From an uncultured Prevotellaceae bacterium (GTDB taxonomy: Bacteria; Bacteroidota; Bacteroidia; Bacteroidales; Bacteroidaceae): a stretch of 41,564 nucleotides of DNA. Made by a program: the position numbers and the translations under genes. Where the stretch lies: positions 1 to 41,564 of the forward strand of contig ONQT01000015.1 of NCBI GenBank assembly GCA_900320045.1, read 5' to 3'. This document shows positions 1 to 7,159 of the stretch, piece after piece (within the stretch, counting starts at the first letter, position 1; each line of letters begins with the position of its first letter). A model generated the notes under the pieces. It did not search any database. It was not told the origin of the DNA and saw nothing but the letters and a program-made list of their open reading frames with translations.

Positions 1-83
1 TTGGAAGGATTTGAAATACTTTTACATGTGCTTCTGTTTCGAAGTTTAGTTGTTTAGATGTTTAGCTTTTGCCGTATCTCCGA

Positions 84-155
84 GCCTACCCATTTATATC
101 AATAAACTACCCTTTTATATAAATAAAGAGGCCTAATAAATGCTAAAAGGTAGGC
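84..155. repeat. Nested inverted repeats with two competing pairings
   Basis: GCCTACC (84-90) is exactly complementary to GGTAGGC (149-155), and ATTTATAT (92-99) to ATATAAAT (117-124). The right outer arm region TAAAAGGTAG (144-153) can instead pair with CTACCCTTTTA (107-117, one bulged C), so the pairings are mutually exclusive. The element lies upstream of the promoter at 162-194, so it probably belongs to the end of a transcription unit outside the window rather than to the next gene's leader. Bases 1-83 hold nothing I recognise. Confidence 0.5.
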
Positions 156-161
156 AGACGT

Positions 162-194
162 TTTGGTCAACTCACTTTTTTTGTTTACTTTTGC
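162..194 (+). promoter_or_regulatory. Bacteroidetes-type promoter for the small membrane protein gene
   Basis: A -33 box TTTG at 162-165 and a -7 box TACTTTTGC at 186-194 are separated by 20 bases, the normal spacing for the Bacteroidetes primary sigma factor. It lies 22 bases before the ATG at 217 and probably drives this gene, the OmpH-like gene and the helicase together. Confidence 0.75.
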
Positions 195-216
195 AGTCGC
201 TTATATAAAATATAAT

Positions 217-435
217 ATGGTAGAGACGCTATTGATCAGTATTGTTATCATCGCCGCAGGCATGCTGTTGCTGCTCGTAAAAGTGCTGATGCAAAAGAAC
301 GGGAGGTTCTCCTCGCAGCACATACACGACAGCAAGGCCATGAAGGACAGAGGCATACATTGCGTGATGGACCAAGACCGAGAGATGCGTCGCAAGAGCA
401 GATTTGCCGTCAACGAGAAAATCACAAAAGAATAA
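217..435 (+). CDS. Small single-pass membrane protein, function unknown
   Basis: A 72-residue protein that I do not recognise. It has one hydrophobic segment at about residues 3-24 (isoleucine, valine and leucine rich) followed by a polar, basic tail with a histidine/cysteine stretch (HIHDSKAM, then GIHCVMDQ). An ATG at 217 is preferred because the -7 box ends at 194; an earlier in-frame ATG at 163 lies inside the -33 box. The next gene starts 13 bases downstream, so it is probably the first gene of an operon with the OmpH-like lipoprotein and the helicase. The topology suggests an inner-membrane anchor with a cytoplasmic tail (positive-inside rule), but this is inference. Confidence 0.6.
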   Translation: MVETLLISIVIIAAGMLLLLVKVLMQKNGRFSSQHIHDSKAMKDRGIHCVMDQDREMRRKSRFAVNEKITKE

Positions 436-448
436 AATAGTAACAACA

Positions 449-1013
449 ATGAAAAAGTACATGATGATGGCCGCAGCTGCCGTAGCACTGCTGGCATCTT
501 GCAACAATGCAAGCCCCAAGATGGACGAAAAGGCTGACGCCACAACAGAGAACGCAGACAAAGGCGGTCTGAAGATTGCTTATGTGGAAGTTGACTCACT
601 GATGACTCAGTATGAGTTCTGCAAGGACTTCACCCTGATTCTGCAGAAGAAGAGCAACAATGCCCGCAACACGCTGAACCAGAAGGGCCAGGCGCTTCAG
701 AGTGCAATGGTCAACTTCCAGCAGAAGCTGCAGAACAAGCCAGCAGCAGAGTCTGCAGGACCTGCAGGCACGTCTGGAGGGCGAGCTGGCCAACGAGACG
801 CAGAAGTACAACGAAGGTCTGCGCGACTCGCTGATGCACTTCCTGGACAAATACAACAAGGACAAGAAGTACGACCTCATCCTCACCAAGCAGGGCGACA
901 ACATCCTCTATGCCGCCAAGCGCTTTGACATCACCAATGATGTCATCAACGGTCTGAACAAGGGTTACAAGTCGACTCTGAAGGCCGAGGCCAAGAAGGA
1001 CGAGAAGAAGTAA
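449..1013 (+). pseudogene. OmpH/Skp-family lipoprotein, frameshifted
   Basis: Skp/OmpH proteins are periplasmic coiled-coil chaperones that hold unfolded outer-membrane proteins. The start at 449 encodes a lipoprotein signal peptide with lipobox LASC (cysteine near residue 18), then the typical KIAYVEVDSLMTQYEF strand and a glutamine-rich helix. Around 720-760 the reading frame breaks: the upstream frame runs on into unrelated arginine/glutamine-rich sequence and stops at 928, whereas the natural continuation (SLQDLQARLEGELAN, then ILTKQGDNILYAAKRFDIT) is in the next frame and ends at 1013. The net change is one extra base or loss of two (modulo three), inside a CAG-rich stretch prone to slippage or assembly collapse. 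The segment also looks shorter than expected for the family. It may be a real null allele or a sequence error. Its stop overlaps the helicase start (TAATG). Confidence 0.8.
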
Positions 1014-2338
1014 TGGACATCGAGAAAGCACTGTCGAAACTGGGAATTACTGCACTCAACGAGATGCAGCAGCACACCGCCGAAGCCGTTTTAGGCTCCG
1101 ACGGTGATGTTGTATTACTGTCACCCACCGGCACCGGCAAGACACTGGCCTATCTCCTACCCCTTCTGCAGCTGCTGGACAACGGCAGCGAACAGGTGCA
1201 GGCATTGGTCATCACCCCGGGACGCGAGTTGGCACTCCAGTCCGACCATGTGCTCAAGAGCATGGCTTGTGGCATCCGTTCAACCGCCTGTTACGGAGGA
1301 AGGACGGCCATGGACGAACATAAGGTGCTGAAAGAAGTCCGACCGCAGTTGGTCTTCGGAACGCCAGGACGCCTGAACGACCATCTGGACAAGGAGAACA
1401 TCTCGCGCTATGGCATTCAGTACCTGGTCATTGACGAGTTCGACAAGTGCCTGCAAATGGGATTCCATAACGAGATGCAGCGACTCATCAAGGCCTTGCC
1501 GGGCCTGAAGCGCCGCATCCTGCTGTCGGCTACCAACGCCGAACAGATTCCGCAGTTCGTCAACATGTCGAAGAAAGGTACGCTCATCGACTTCCTCGAT
1601 GACGACGAACAGACCTCCGAACGCGTCACGCTCTACGAGGTCCATAGTCCGCAGAAGGACAAGCTGGACACGCTGCGCCAGCTGCTGCTGTCGTTTGGCG
1701 ACGAGAGCAGCATCGTCTTCCTGAACTACCGCGACTCGGTGGAACGCGTCAACAGTTATCTGTTGGAGCAAGGTTTCGTCACCAGTTGTTTTCACGGCGG
1801 ACTGGAACAGAAACAGCGCGAGGATGCGCTTTACAAGTTCAGCAACGGCTCGGCCAACGTGCTGGTCAGCACCGACTTGGCGTCGCGCGGACTGGACATC
1901 CCCAATATTCAGAATATCGTTCACTACCACCTGCCCGAAAGCGAGGACGGCTACATCCACCGCGTGGGGCGCACTGCCCGCTGGGATGCTACAGGCCGCA
2001 CCTTCTTCATCCTCAGCAGCGGCGAGCGCATCCCCGACTACGTGAATGGCGATATTGTCCCGTATGTTGACATGCCTTGTCAACAAACTGAACCACCCCT
2101 TCCCCGCATGGCCACACTCTACATCGGCAAGGGCAAGAAGGACAAGATTTCCAAAGGCGACATCGTGGGCTTCCTCTGCAAGACCGGAGGACTGCAATCC
2201 GACGAAATCGGACGCATCGACGTCAAGGACCGCTACAGTTACGTGGCCGTTCGACGCGAGAAACTGCAACAGGTCATACGACGTGCTCAAGGTGAAAAGA
2301 TTAAAGGTATCAAAACTATCATAGAGCAAGTAAAATAG
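1013..2338 (+). CDS. DEAD-box-family ATP-dependent RNA helicase, DbpA-like
   Basis: A 441-residue SF2 RNA helicase. Visible motifs: Q-motif region around residues 11-20, motif I SPTGTGKT (37-44), Ia TPGREL (68-73), Ib TPGR (117-120), motif II DEFD (141-144) in place of DEAD, motif III SAT (172-174), motif V STDLASRGLDIP and motif VI HRVGRTAR. The last ~75 residues (from TLYIGKGKKDKI) match the DbpA RNA-binding domain, which in E. coli DbpA recognises hairpin 92 of 23S rRNA, so a role in 50S ribosome assembly is likely. The ATG overlaps the stop of the preceding gene by one base, implying translational coupling. The D-E-F-D version of motif II keeps both acidic residues needed for Mg-ATP but changes the last two positions. 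Assignment to the helicase family is firm; the exact target is inferred. Confidence 0.9.
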   Translation: MDIEKALSKLGITALNEMQQHTAEAVLGSDGDVVLLSPTGTGKTLAYLLPLLQLLDNGSEQVQALVITPGRELALQSDHVLKSMACGIRSTACYGGRTAMDEHKVLKEVRPQLVFGTPGRLNDHLDKENISRYGIQYLVIDEFDKCLQMGFHNEMQRLIKALPGLKRRILLSATNAEQIPQFVNMSKKGTLIDFLDDDEQTSERVTLYEVHSPQKDKLDTLRQLLLSFGDESSIVFLNYRDSVERVNSYLLEQGFVTSCFHGGLEQKQREDALYKFSNGSANVLVSTDLASRGLDIPNIQNIVHYHLPESEDGYIHRVGRTARWDATGRTFFILSSGERIPDYVNGDIVPYVDMPCQQTEPPLPRMATLYIGKGKKDKISKGDIVGFLCKTGGLQSDEIGRIDVKDRYSYVAVRREKLQQVIRRAQGEKIKGIKTIIEQVK

Positions 2339-2365
2339 TTAATATGCTAAATTCTTGCTCAAATA

Positions 2366-2398
2366 TTTGCCCAATTCAATAAAAAAGTGTAAATTCGC
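2366..2398 (+). promoter_or_regulatory. Promoter for serC
   Basis: TTTG at 2366-2369 and TAAATTCGC at 2390-2398 (one mismatch to TAnnTTTGC) are spaced by 20 bases, about 55 bases before the serC start. Confidence 0.6.
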
Positions 2399-2452
2399 AC
2401 CGTCTTAGCAAAACAAGAACATACAAACCCAATTAAAATAACAAATGCTATT

Positions 2453-3520
2453 ATGAAGAAGTACAACTTTAACGCCGGTCCTTCGATGCTTCCCCGCGAG
2501 GTGATTGAGAAGACCGCACAGCAGTGTTTAGACTTCAACGGCTCAGGTCTCTCTCTGATGGAGATCAGCCATCGTGCCAAGGATTTCCAGCCCGTCGTCG
2601 ACGAGGCCGTAGCACTCGTCAAGGAGTTGCTCGACATTCCCGAGGGCTATTCAGTCATCTTCCTCGGTGGTGGCGCAAGCCTCGAGTTCTGCATGATTCC
2701 CTACAACTTCCTGATTAAGAAGGCCGCATACCTGAACACCGGTGTCTGGGCCAAGAAGGCTATGAAGGAGGCTAAATTGTTTGGCGAAGTCGTTGAGGTG
2801 GCTTCTTCTGCCGATGCCAACTATACCTTCATCCCCAAGGACTGGACTGTTCCCGCTGATGCTGACTACCTGCACATCACCACGAACAACACCATCTACG
2901 GTACCGAGATTCGCAAGGACCTCGACGTCAATGTTCCCCTGATTGCCGATATGTCGTCAGACATCTTCTCGCGTCCCGTGGACGTCAAGAAGTATGACGC
3001 CATCTATGCCGGTGCTCAGAAGAACCTGGCTATGGCTGGTGTCACCATCGTCATCGTGAAGGACGAGAAGCTGGGTCGTGCTCCCCGTGAGATTCCCACC
3101 ATGCTCGACTATCGCACACACGTCGACAAGGGCTCTATGTTCAATACGCCTCCCGTGGTTCCTATCTATTCTGCTTTGGAGACCCTCCGCTGGATCAAGA
3201 AGAACGGCGGTGTTGAGGCAATGGACAAGCTGGCCCAGCAGCGTGCAGAAATCGTCTACGGCGAGATCGACCGCAACAAGATGTTCCGCGGTACTGCCGT
3301 TAAGGAGGATCGCTCGGTCATGAACCTCTGCTTCGTGATGGCCGACGAGTACAAGGAGTTGGAGAAGGACTTCCTCGACTTCGCAGTCTCCAAGGGAATG
3401 GTTGGCGTCAAGGGTCACCGCTCGGTGGGTGGTTTCCGCGCCAGCTGCTACAACGCACAGACCATCGAAGGCTGCAACGCCCTCGTTGCCTGCATGCAAG
3501 AGTTCGAGAAGAATCACTAA
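2453..3520 (+). CDS. serC: Phosphoserine aminotransferase
   Basis: A 355-residue PLP-dependent class V aminotransferase that converts 3-phosphohydroxypyruvate and glutamate to phosphoserine and 2-oxoglutarate, the second step of serine synthesis; it can also serve in pyridoxal phosphate synthesis. The N-terminus ([10 protein letters not shown]) and the segment [13 protein letters not shown] are typical of SerC. The PLP lysine is K190 in the motif [10 protein letters not shown]. The length is normal for the family (~360). It is followed by serA, so the first two steps of the pathway are together; serB is not in the window. Confidence 0.96.
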   Translation: MKKYNFNAGPSMLPREVIEKTAQQCLDFNGSGLSLMEISHRAKDFQPVVDEAVALVKELLDIPEGYSVIFLGGGASLEFCMIPYNFLIKKAAYLNTGVWAKKAMKEAKLFGEVVEVASSADANYTFIPKDWTVPADADYLHITTNNTIYGTEIRKDLDVNVPLIADMSSDIFSRPVDVKKYDAIYAGAQKNLAMAGVTIVIVKDEKLGRAPREIPTMLDYRTHVDKGSMFNTPPVVPIYSALETLRWIKKNGGVEAMDKLAQQRAEIVYGEIDRNKMFRGTAVKEDRSVMNLCFVMADEYKELEKDFLDFAVSKGMVGVKGHRSVGGFRASCYNAQTIEGCNALVACMQEFEKNH

Positions 3521-3530
3521 AATACAGTCG

Positions 3531-3616
3531 AAAACCAATTAACGCAAATTAACACCAATATCCTGCAGCGGTTCGTGCCGTCTTAGATTTTACGTTAATT
3601 CGTGTTAATTGGTTTT
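3531..3616. repeat. Long inverted repeat between serC and serA
   Basis: The arms at 3531-3553 and 3594-3616 are inverted copies matching at 21 of 23 positions, each built from AATTAAC/GTTAATT sub-motifs, around a 40-base loop. As RNA one of the two mismatches is a G-U pair. It sits between two co-directional genes of one pathway, with no TAnnTTTG promoter visible before serA. It could attenuate readthrough or protect the serC message; it may also be one copy of a dispersed intergenic repeat family. Confidence 0.75.
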
Positions 3617-3636
3617 CTTACAGAAATAAACCCAAA

Positions 3637-4554
3637 ATGAAAGTTTTAGTTGCAACAGAGAAGCCTTTCGCAGCAGCTGCTGTCGAGGGCATTCGCAAAG
3701 AGGTAGAAGCAGGCGGCCATCAGCTCGCCCTGCTGGAGAAATATACGGAGAAGGCTCAGCTGTTGGACGCTGTGAAGGATGCCGACGCTCTGATTATCCG
3801 TTCGGACAAGGTTGATGCCGAGGTACTTGACGCTGCCAAGCAGCTGAAGATTGTGGTTCGTGCCGGTGCAGGTTACGACAACATCGACCTCGCAGCCGCT
3901 ACCGCTCACAAGGTCGTAGCTGAGAACACACCGGGTCAAAACGCCAATGCCGTAGCCGAGCTGGTGTTCGGTCTGCTGGTAATGGCCGTTCGCGGCTTCT
4001 ATAACGGTAAGGCCGGTACGGAGCTGTTAGGCAAGAAGTTAGGCATTTTGGCTTTCGGTAATGTAGGCCGCAATGTGGCCCGTATTGCCAAGGGCTTTGG
4101 CATGGAGGTCTATGCCTTCGACGCCTTCTGCCCTGCCGATGTCATTGAGAAGGCTGGTGTTCACGCCGTAGCCAATCAGGATGCGTTGTTCGAGCAGTGC
4201 GACGTCGTTTCACTGCACATCCCCGCCACTCCCGAAACCAAGCAGAGCATCAACTATGCGCTGGTTGGTAAGATGAAGAAGGGTGGCATTCTGGTCAACA
4301 CCGCCCGCAAGGAGGTTATCAACGAGCCTGAACTGCTGAAGCTGATGGCCGAGCGTGAGGACCTGAAGTTTGTTACCGACATCATGCCCGATGCCAATGC
4401 CGACTTCCAGAAGTTCGAGGGCCGTTACTTCTCTACCCCCAAGAAGATGGGTGCTCAGACGGCCGAGGCTAATACCAATGCTGGTATTGCTGCTGCACGT
4501 CAGATCAATGCCTTCTTCAAGGACGGCGACACTAAGTTCCAGGTTAACAAGTAA
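3637..4554 (+). CDS. serA: D-3-phosphoglycerate dehydrogenase, short lysine-type (type III)
   Basis: A 305-residue NAD-dependent D-isomer 2-hydroxyacid dehydrogenase that oxidises 3-phosphoglycerate to 3-phosphohydroxypyruvate. The Rossmann motif is GNVGRN (141-146) and the substrate arginine is R224 in NTARKEV. There is no C-terminal ACT or regulatory domain. In the usual family the catalytic histidine lies in a TPHxG motif; here the aligned motif is TPKKMG, with K269 in that place. Type III enzymes such as that of Entamoeba histolytica are known to use a lysine there, so the protein is expected to be active and not feedback-inhibited by serine through an ACT domain. It follows serC with a 116-base gap holding the inverted repeat. 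Confidence 0.93.
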   Translation: MKVLVATEKPFAAAAVEGIRKEVEAGGHQLALLEKYTEKAQLLDAVKDADALIIRSDKVDAEVLDAAKQLKIVVRAGAGYDNIDLAAATAHKVVAENTPGQNANAVAELVFGLLVMAVRGFYNGKAGTELLGKKLGILAFGNVGRNVARIAKGFGMEVYAFDAFCPADVIEKAGVHAVANQDALFEQCDVVSLHIPATPETKQSINYALVGKMKKGGILVNTARKEVINEPELLKLMAEREDLKFVTDIMPDANADFQKFEGRYFSTPKKMGAQTAEANTNAGIAAARQINAFFKDGDTKFQVNK

Positions 4555-4580
4555 TTATCTGACCATTCTATCGCAGGACT

Positions 4581-4611
4581 CGCCGTCCGTCCATTTATCG
4601 GACGGGCGGCG
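4581..4611 (+). terminator. GC-rich hairpin after serA
   Basis: CGCCGTCCGTCC (4581-4592) pairs with GGACGGGCGGCG (4600-4611) as a 12-bp stem with one G-U pair and a 7-base loop. No long T run follows (ATATTGATTT), so it is a weak intrinsic terminator or a structured leader of the next gene, whose ATG is only 15 bases on. Confidence 0.55.
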
Positions 4612-4626
4612 ATATTGATTTCATCC

Positions 4627-6423
4627 ATGATACTGGTTTTTGGAGGAACAACCGAAGGACGCAAGGCTGCCGAGGTGCTGGAAGAAGCCGGCGCCAGCTA
4701 CTTCTATTCCACGAAGACTGGCGAACAAGACCTGGTGCTGCATCACGGCAGGCGCATTGACGGCGCCTTGGATGCTGATGCCATGCAGGATTTCTGCGTG
4801 CATCATGGTGTGCGGCTCATCGTCGATGCTACCCATCCCTTTGCCCAACGTCTTCACGAGACGATAGCAACAGTTACCGTCCGTCTCCAGATACCAGTCA
4901 TCCGCTACGAGCGCATCTATCCCGAACGAGCCTCTGAGCTTACGTGGATAGACGATTACAGCGAACTGCCGGCACTTCTAACGCCCTCTTCCACCCTACT
5001 TGCCACCACTGGTGTGCAAAGCATCGGCAAGCTCAAGCCGCTGGAAGATTTAGGGATTAAAGTCTATTACCGCATCTTGCCTCGCGAGTCTTCTGTGGCT
5101 TTGGCAAAAGCACAGGGAGCAACAACAGACCAGTTGTGCTATTATGAAAGCAGCAGTCAGATAGACACGAATGCAGACGCTATCCTGCTGAAAGAGAGTG
5201 GTTTAAGCGGTGGATTTATAGAGAAAGTCAACGTGGCCAAAGAACACGGCATGCGTATTATTGTCTTGAAACGTCCTGCCTATCCGCATGCCGAAGCCTA
5301 TAGCGTTAACGGACCCTATGGTCTTCGCCGGGCCGTGGAGAAGCTGTTGCCCGAATTCTTCCCGTTACATAGTGGACTGACCACAGGAACTTGCGCTACT
5401 GCAGCGGCCATGGCCGCTACGATGCAATGGTTACGACAGCAGGGCGAAAGCCAATCTGTCCTTCCATCCGAAGTGCCCGTCCGATTGCCTAATGGCGAAA
5501 CCATTTCTGTAACAGTAGGTTACGGCGACAACTATGCGTACTGCATCAAGGAGGCTGGTGACGATCCCGACGTAACGAACGGCATCGAGGTGAGGGCAAC
5601 AGTATCGCAGGAGCATGGAAAGAACGCCGCCGACATCACGATAAAAGGCGGAGAAGGTGTAGGCACCTTTACCCTGCCGGGGTTTGACTATCCGCCAGGT
5701 TCCCCCGCTATCAACAAGGCGCCGCGCGAAATGATCAGGGAGAATCTTCGCCTTTTACGGCAAGCGCAGTCCGCTGTTCCCGATGCGCTGACCATCACCA
5801 TATCTGTGCCCCACGGTGCCGAGATTGCCCAGCGCACCTTCAATCCACGCTTGGGCATTGAGGGTGGCATTTCAATCATCGGCGTCAGTGGCATTGTGAA
5901 GCCTTTCAGCGAAGAAGCCTTCATTGAGAGCATCCGCAAATGCATGACCGTTGCAAAAGCGAGCGGCTCCGAACGGGTGGTTATCAACAGCGGCGGCAAG
6001 AGCGAGCGCTTTGTCAAGGAACGCTATCCCGACTTGCCCAAGCAGGCTTTCGTAGAATACGGCAACTACATCGGTGAGACGCTGAATATGGCCCGCGAGT
6101 TGGATATCCCCAAGATAACTCTTGGTGTCATGCTGGGCAAAGCCGTTAAACTGGCACAAGGCCACTTGGACACACATAGCCGTCGGGCTACAATGGATAA
6201 GGACTTTGTCGGACAACTGCTCAGTGAGAGCGGTATTACCCTGGATATCAGCACATTCACGCTGGCCAGAGAACTTTGGGAACACATCCCCGAGGAGCAA
6301 CAAGCAACTTTCGCCCAGACGGTGATAGCCCACTGTTATGAGCATTGCAAACCACTCATCCCCAACAACGAACTCACCATTTTTCTAATTAACGACAACG
6401 GAAAGATTTATGAAACAGTATAA
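4627..6423 (+). CDS. cbiJ-cbiD: CbiJ-CbiD fusion: cobalt-precorrin-6A reductase / cobalt-precorrin-5B C1-methyltransferase
   Basis: A 598-residue two-domain enzyme of the anaerobic corrin-ring pathway. Residues 1-~245 are CbiJ/CobK (N-terminal ILVFGGTTEGR nucleotide-binding loop, DATHPFA at 67-73), the NADH-dependent reductase of cobalt-precorrin-6A. Residues ~248-598 are CbiD, which begins with its hallmark SGLTTGTCA (249-257) and contributes the C1 methylation of cobalt-precorrin-5B. The two act at consecutive steps (CbiD makes precorrin-6A, CbiJ reduces it), so the fusion could channel an unstable intermediate. ATG 4627 is chosen; a TTG four codons earlier is possible. The end overlaps the HAD gene by 14 bases. 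No cobalamin riboswitch is recognisable upstream. Confidence 0.93.
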   Translation: MILVFGGTTEGRKAAEVLEEAGASYFYSTKTGEQDLVLHHGRRIDGALDADAMQDFCVHHGVRLIVDATHPFAQRLHETIATVTVRLQIPVIRYERIYPERASELTWIDDYSELPALLTPSSTLLATTGVQSIGKLKPLEDLGIKVYYRILPRESSVALAKAQGATTDQLCYYESSSQIDTNADAILLKESGLSGGFIEKVNVAKEHGMRIIVLKRPAYPHAEAYSVNGPYGLRRAVEKLLPEFFPLHSGLTTGTCATAAAMAATMQWLRQQGESQSVLPSEVPVRLPNGETISVTVGYGDNYAYCIKEAGDDPDVTNGIEVRATVSQEHGKNAADITIKGGEGVGTFTLPGFDYPPGSPAINKAPREMIRENLRLLRQAQSAVPDALTITISVPHGAEIAQRTFNPRLGIEGGISIIGVSGIVKPFSEEAFIESIRKCMTVAKASGSERVVINSGGKSERFVKERYPDLPKQAFVEYGNYIGETLNMARELDIPKITLGVMLGKAVKLAQGHLDTHSRRATMDKDFVGQLLSESGITLDISTFTLARELWEHIPEEQQATFAQTVIAHCYEHCKPLIPNNELTIFLINDNGKIYETV

Positions 6424-7120
6424 AGACCTATTCATTGACTTCGACGATACGCTGTACGACACTTATGGCAACGCCGTCATCGCCCTGCGCGAAACCTTCG
6501 ACTATTTCCAGCTGAAGCGATATTTCAGCGACCCGCAATTGTTCTACGACAGTTACTGGGAAGCCAATATCGACCTATGGAGCAGTTACTCAAGAGGCGA
6601 GATTACGCGCGACAACCTCATTGTGGAACGCTTCCGCCGTCCATTGTCTGAAGGCAAAGGCATAGAAGTCACCAAGGAGTTTTGCCTTGAGGTTAGCGAC
6701 CGCTTTCTGGACTTCTGTTCCAACAAGCCAGGCGTCGTCGACGGAGCACACGAGGTAATGGACTATCTGAAAAAGAAGGGGTACCGCATACATATGACAA
6801 GCAATGGTTTCCACGAGGTACAATACAAGAAATTGGCCGCTTGCGGACTGAAAGACTACTTCGACAACATCATCCTTAGCGAGGATGCCAAGTACAACAA
6901 GCCCTCAAAGGCTTACTTTGACTATGCGTTAAAAATAGCTGGCGCACAGAGTGATAGCGTTCTGATGATAGGTGACAACCTAAACACCGATATCCTTGGT
7001 GCACTCCACGCAGGACTGGATGCCATGCTCTTCAATCGCTGGCAGGTTGACGTCAGTAGCGTAACGCCACAACCTACCTTTGTAGTCGATAAGCTACGCG
7101 ACATCATAGAGATTCTGTAA
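6410..7120 (+). CDS. HAD-superfamily phosphatase, YjjG-like
   Basis: A 236-residue haloacid-dehalogenase hydrolase. Motif I is DFDDTL with nucleophile D10 and acid/base D12, motif II is the TSN in HMTSNGF, motif III the lysine of YNKPSKAYF, and motif IV GDNLNTD. The helical cap between motifs I and II is of the C1 type, as in YjjG, a pyrimidine 5'-nucleotidase that removes non-canonical nucleotides. The start overlaps the end of the cbiJ-cbiD gene by 14 bases, so the two are almost certainly translated from one message. No CobC-type phosphatase is found among the B12 genes here, so the enzyme may act on alpha-ribazole phosphate or adenosylcobalamin phosphate; that is inference from context only. 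Confidence 0.85.
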   Translation: MKQYKDLFIDFDDTLYDTYGNAVIALRETFDYFQLKRYFSDPQLFYDSYWEANIDLWSSYSRGEITRDNLIVERFRRPLSEGKGIEVTKEFCLEVSDRFLDFCSNKPGVVDGAHEVMDYLKKKGYRIHMTSNGFHEVQYKKLAACGLKDYFDNIILSEDAKYNKPSKAYFDYALKIAGAQSDSVLMIGDNLNTDILGALHAGLDAMLFNRWQVDVSSVTPQPTFVVDKLRDIIEIL

Positions 7121-7125
7121 GGGGA

Positions 7126-7142
7126 AAGAACTTCCTGTTCTT
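7126..7142. terminator. Small hairpin in the convergent gap between the HAD gene and btuC
   Basis: AAGAAC (7126-7131) and GTTCTT (7137-7142) form a 6-bp stem with a 5-base loop in the 39-base gap between two converging genes. There is no T run, so a terminator role is only suggested by position. Confidence 0.25.
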
Positions 7143-7159
7143 CAAGGAACGGTCGACAC

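Noticed and set aside
720-760. Programmed ribosomal frameshifting in the OmpH-like gene
   Set aside because: I see no slippery heptamer or downstream pseudoknot, and OmpH proteins are not known to use frameshifting; a mutation or sequence error is simpler.
1280-2329. A 349-codon open frame opposite the RNA helicase
   Set aside because: It is antisense to the conserved helicase motifs and shows no family features.
4555-4626. A cobalamin riboswitch before the cbiJ-cbiD gene
   Set aside because: The 72-base gap is too short for a full B12 aptamer and lacks the B12-box; only a simple hairpin is present.
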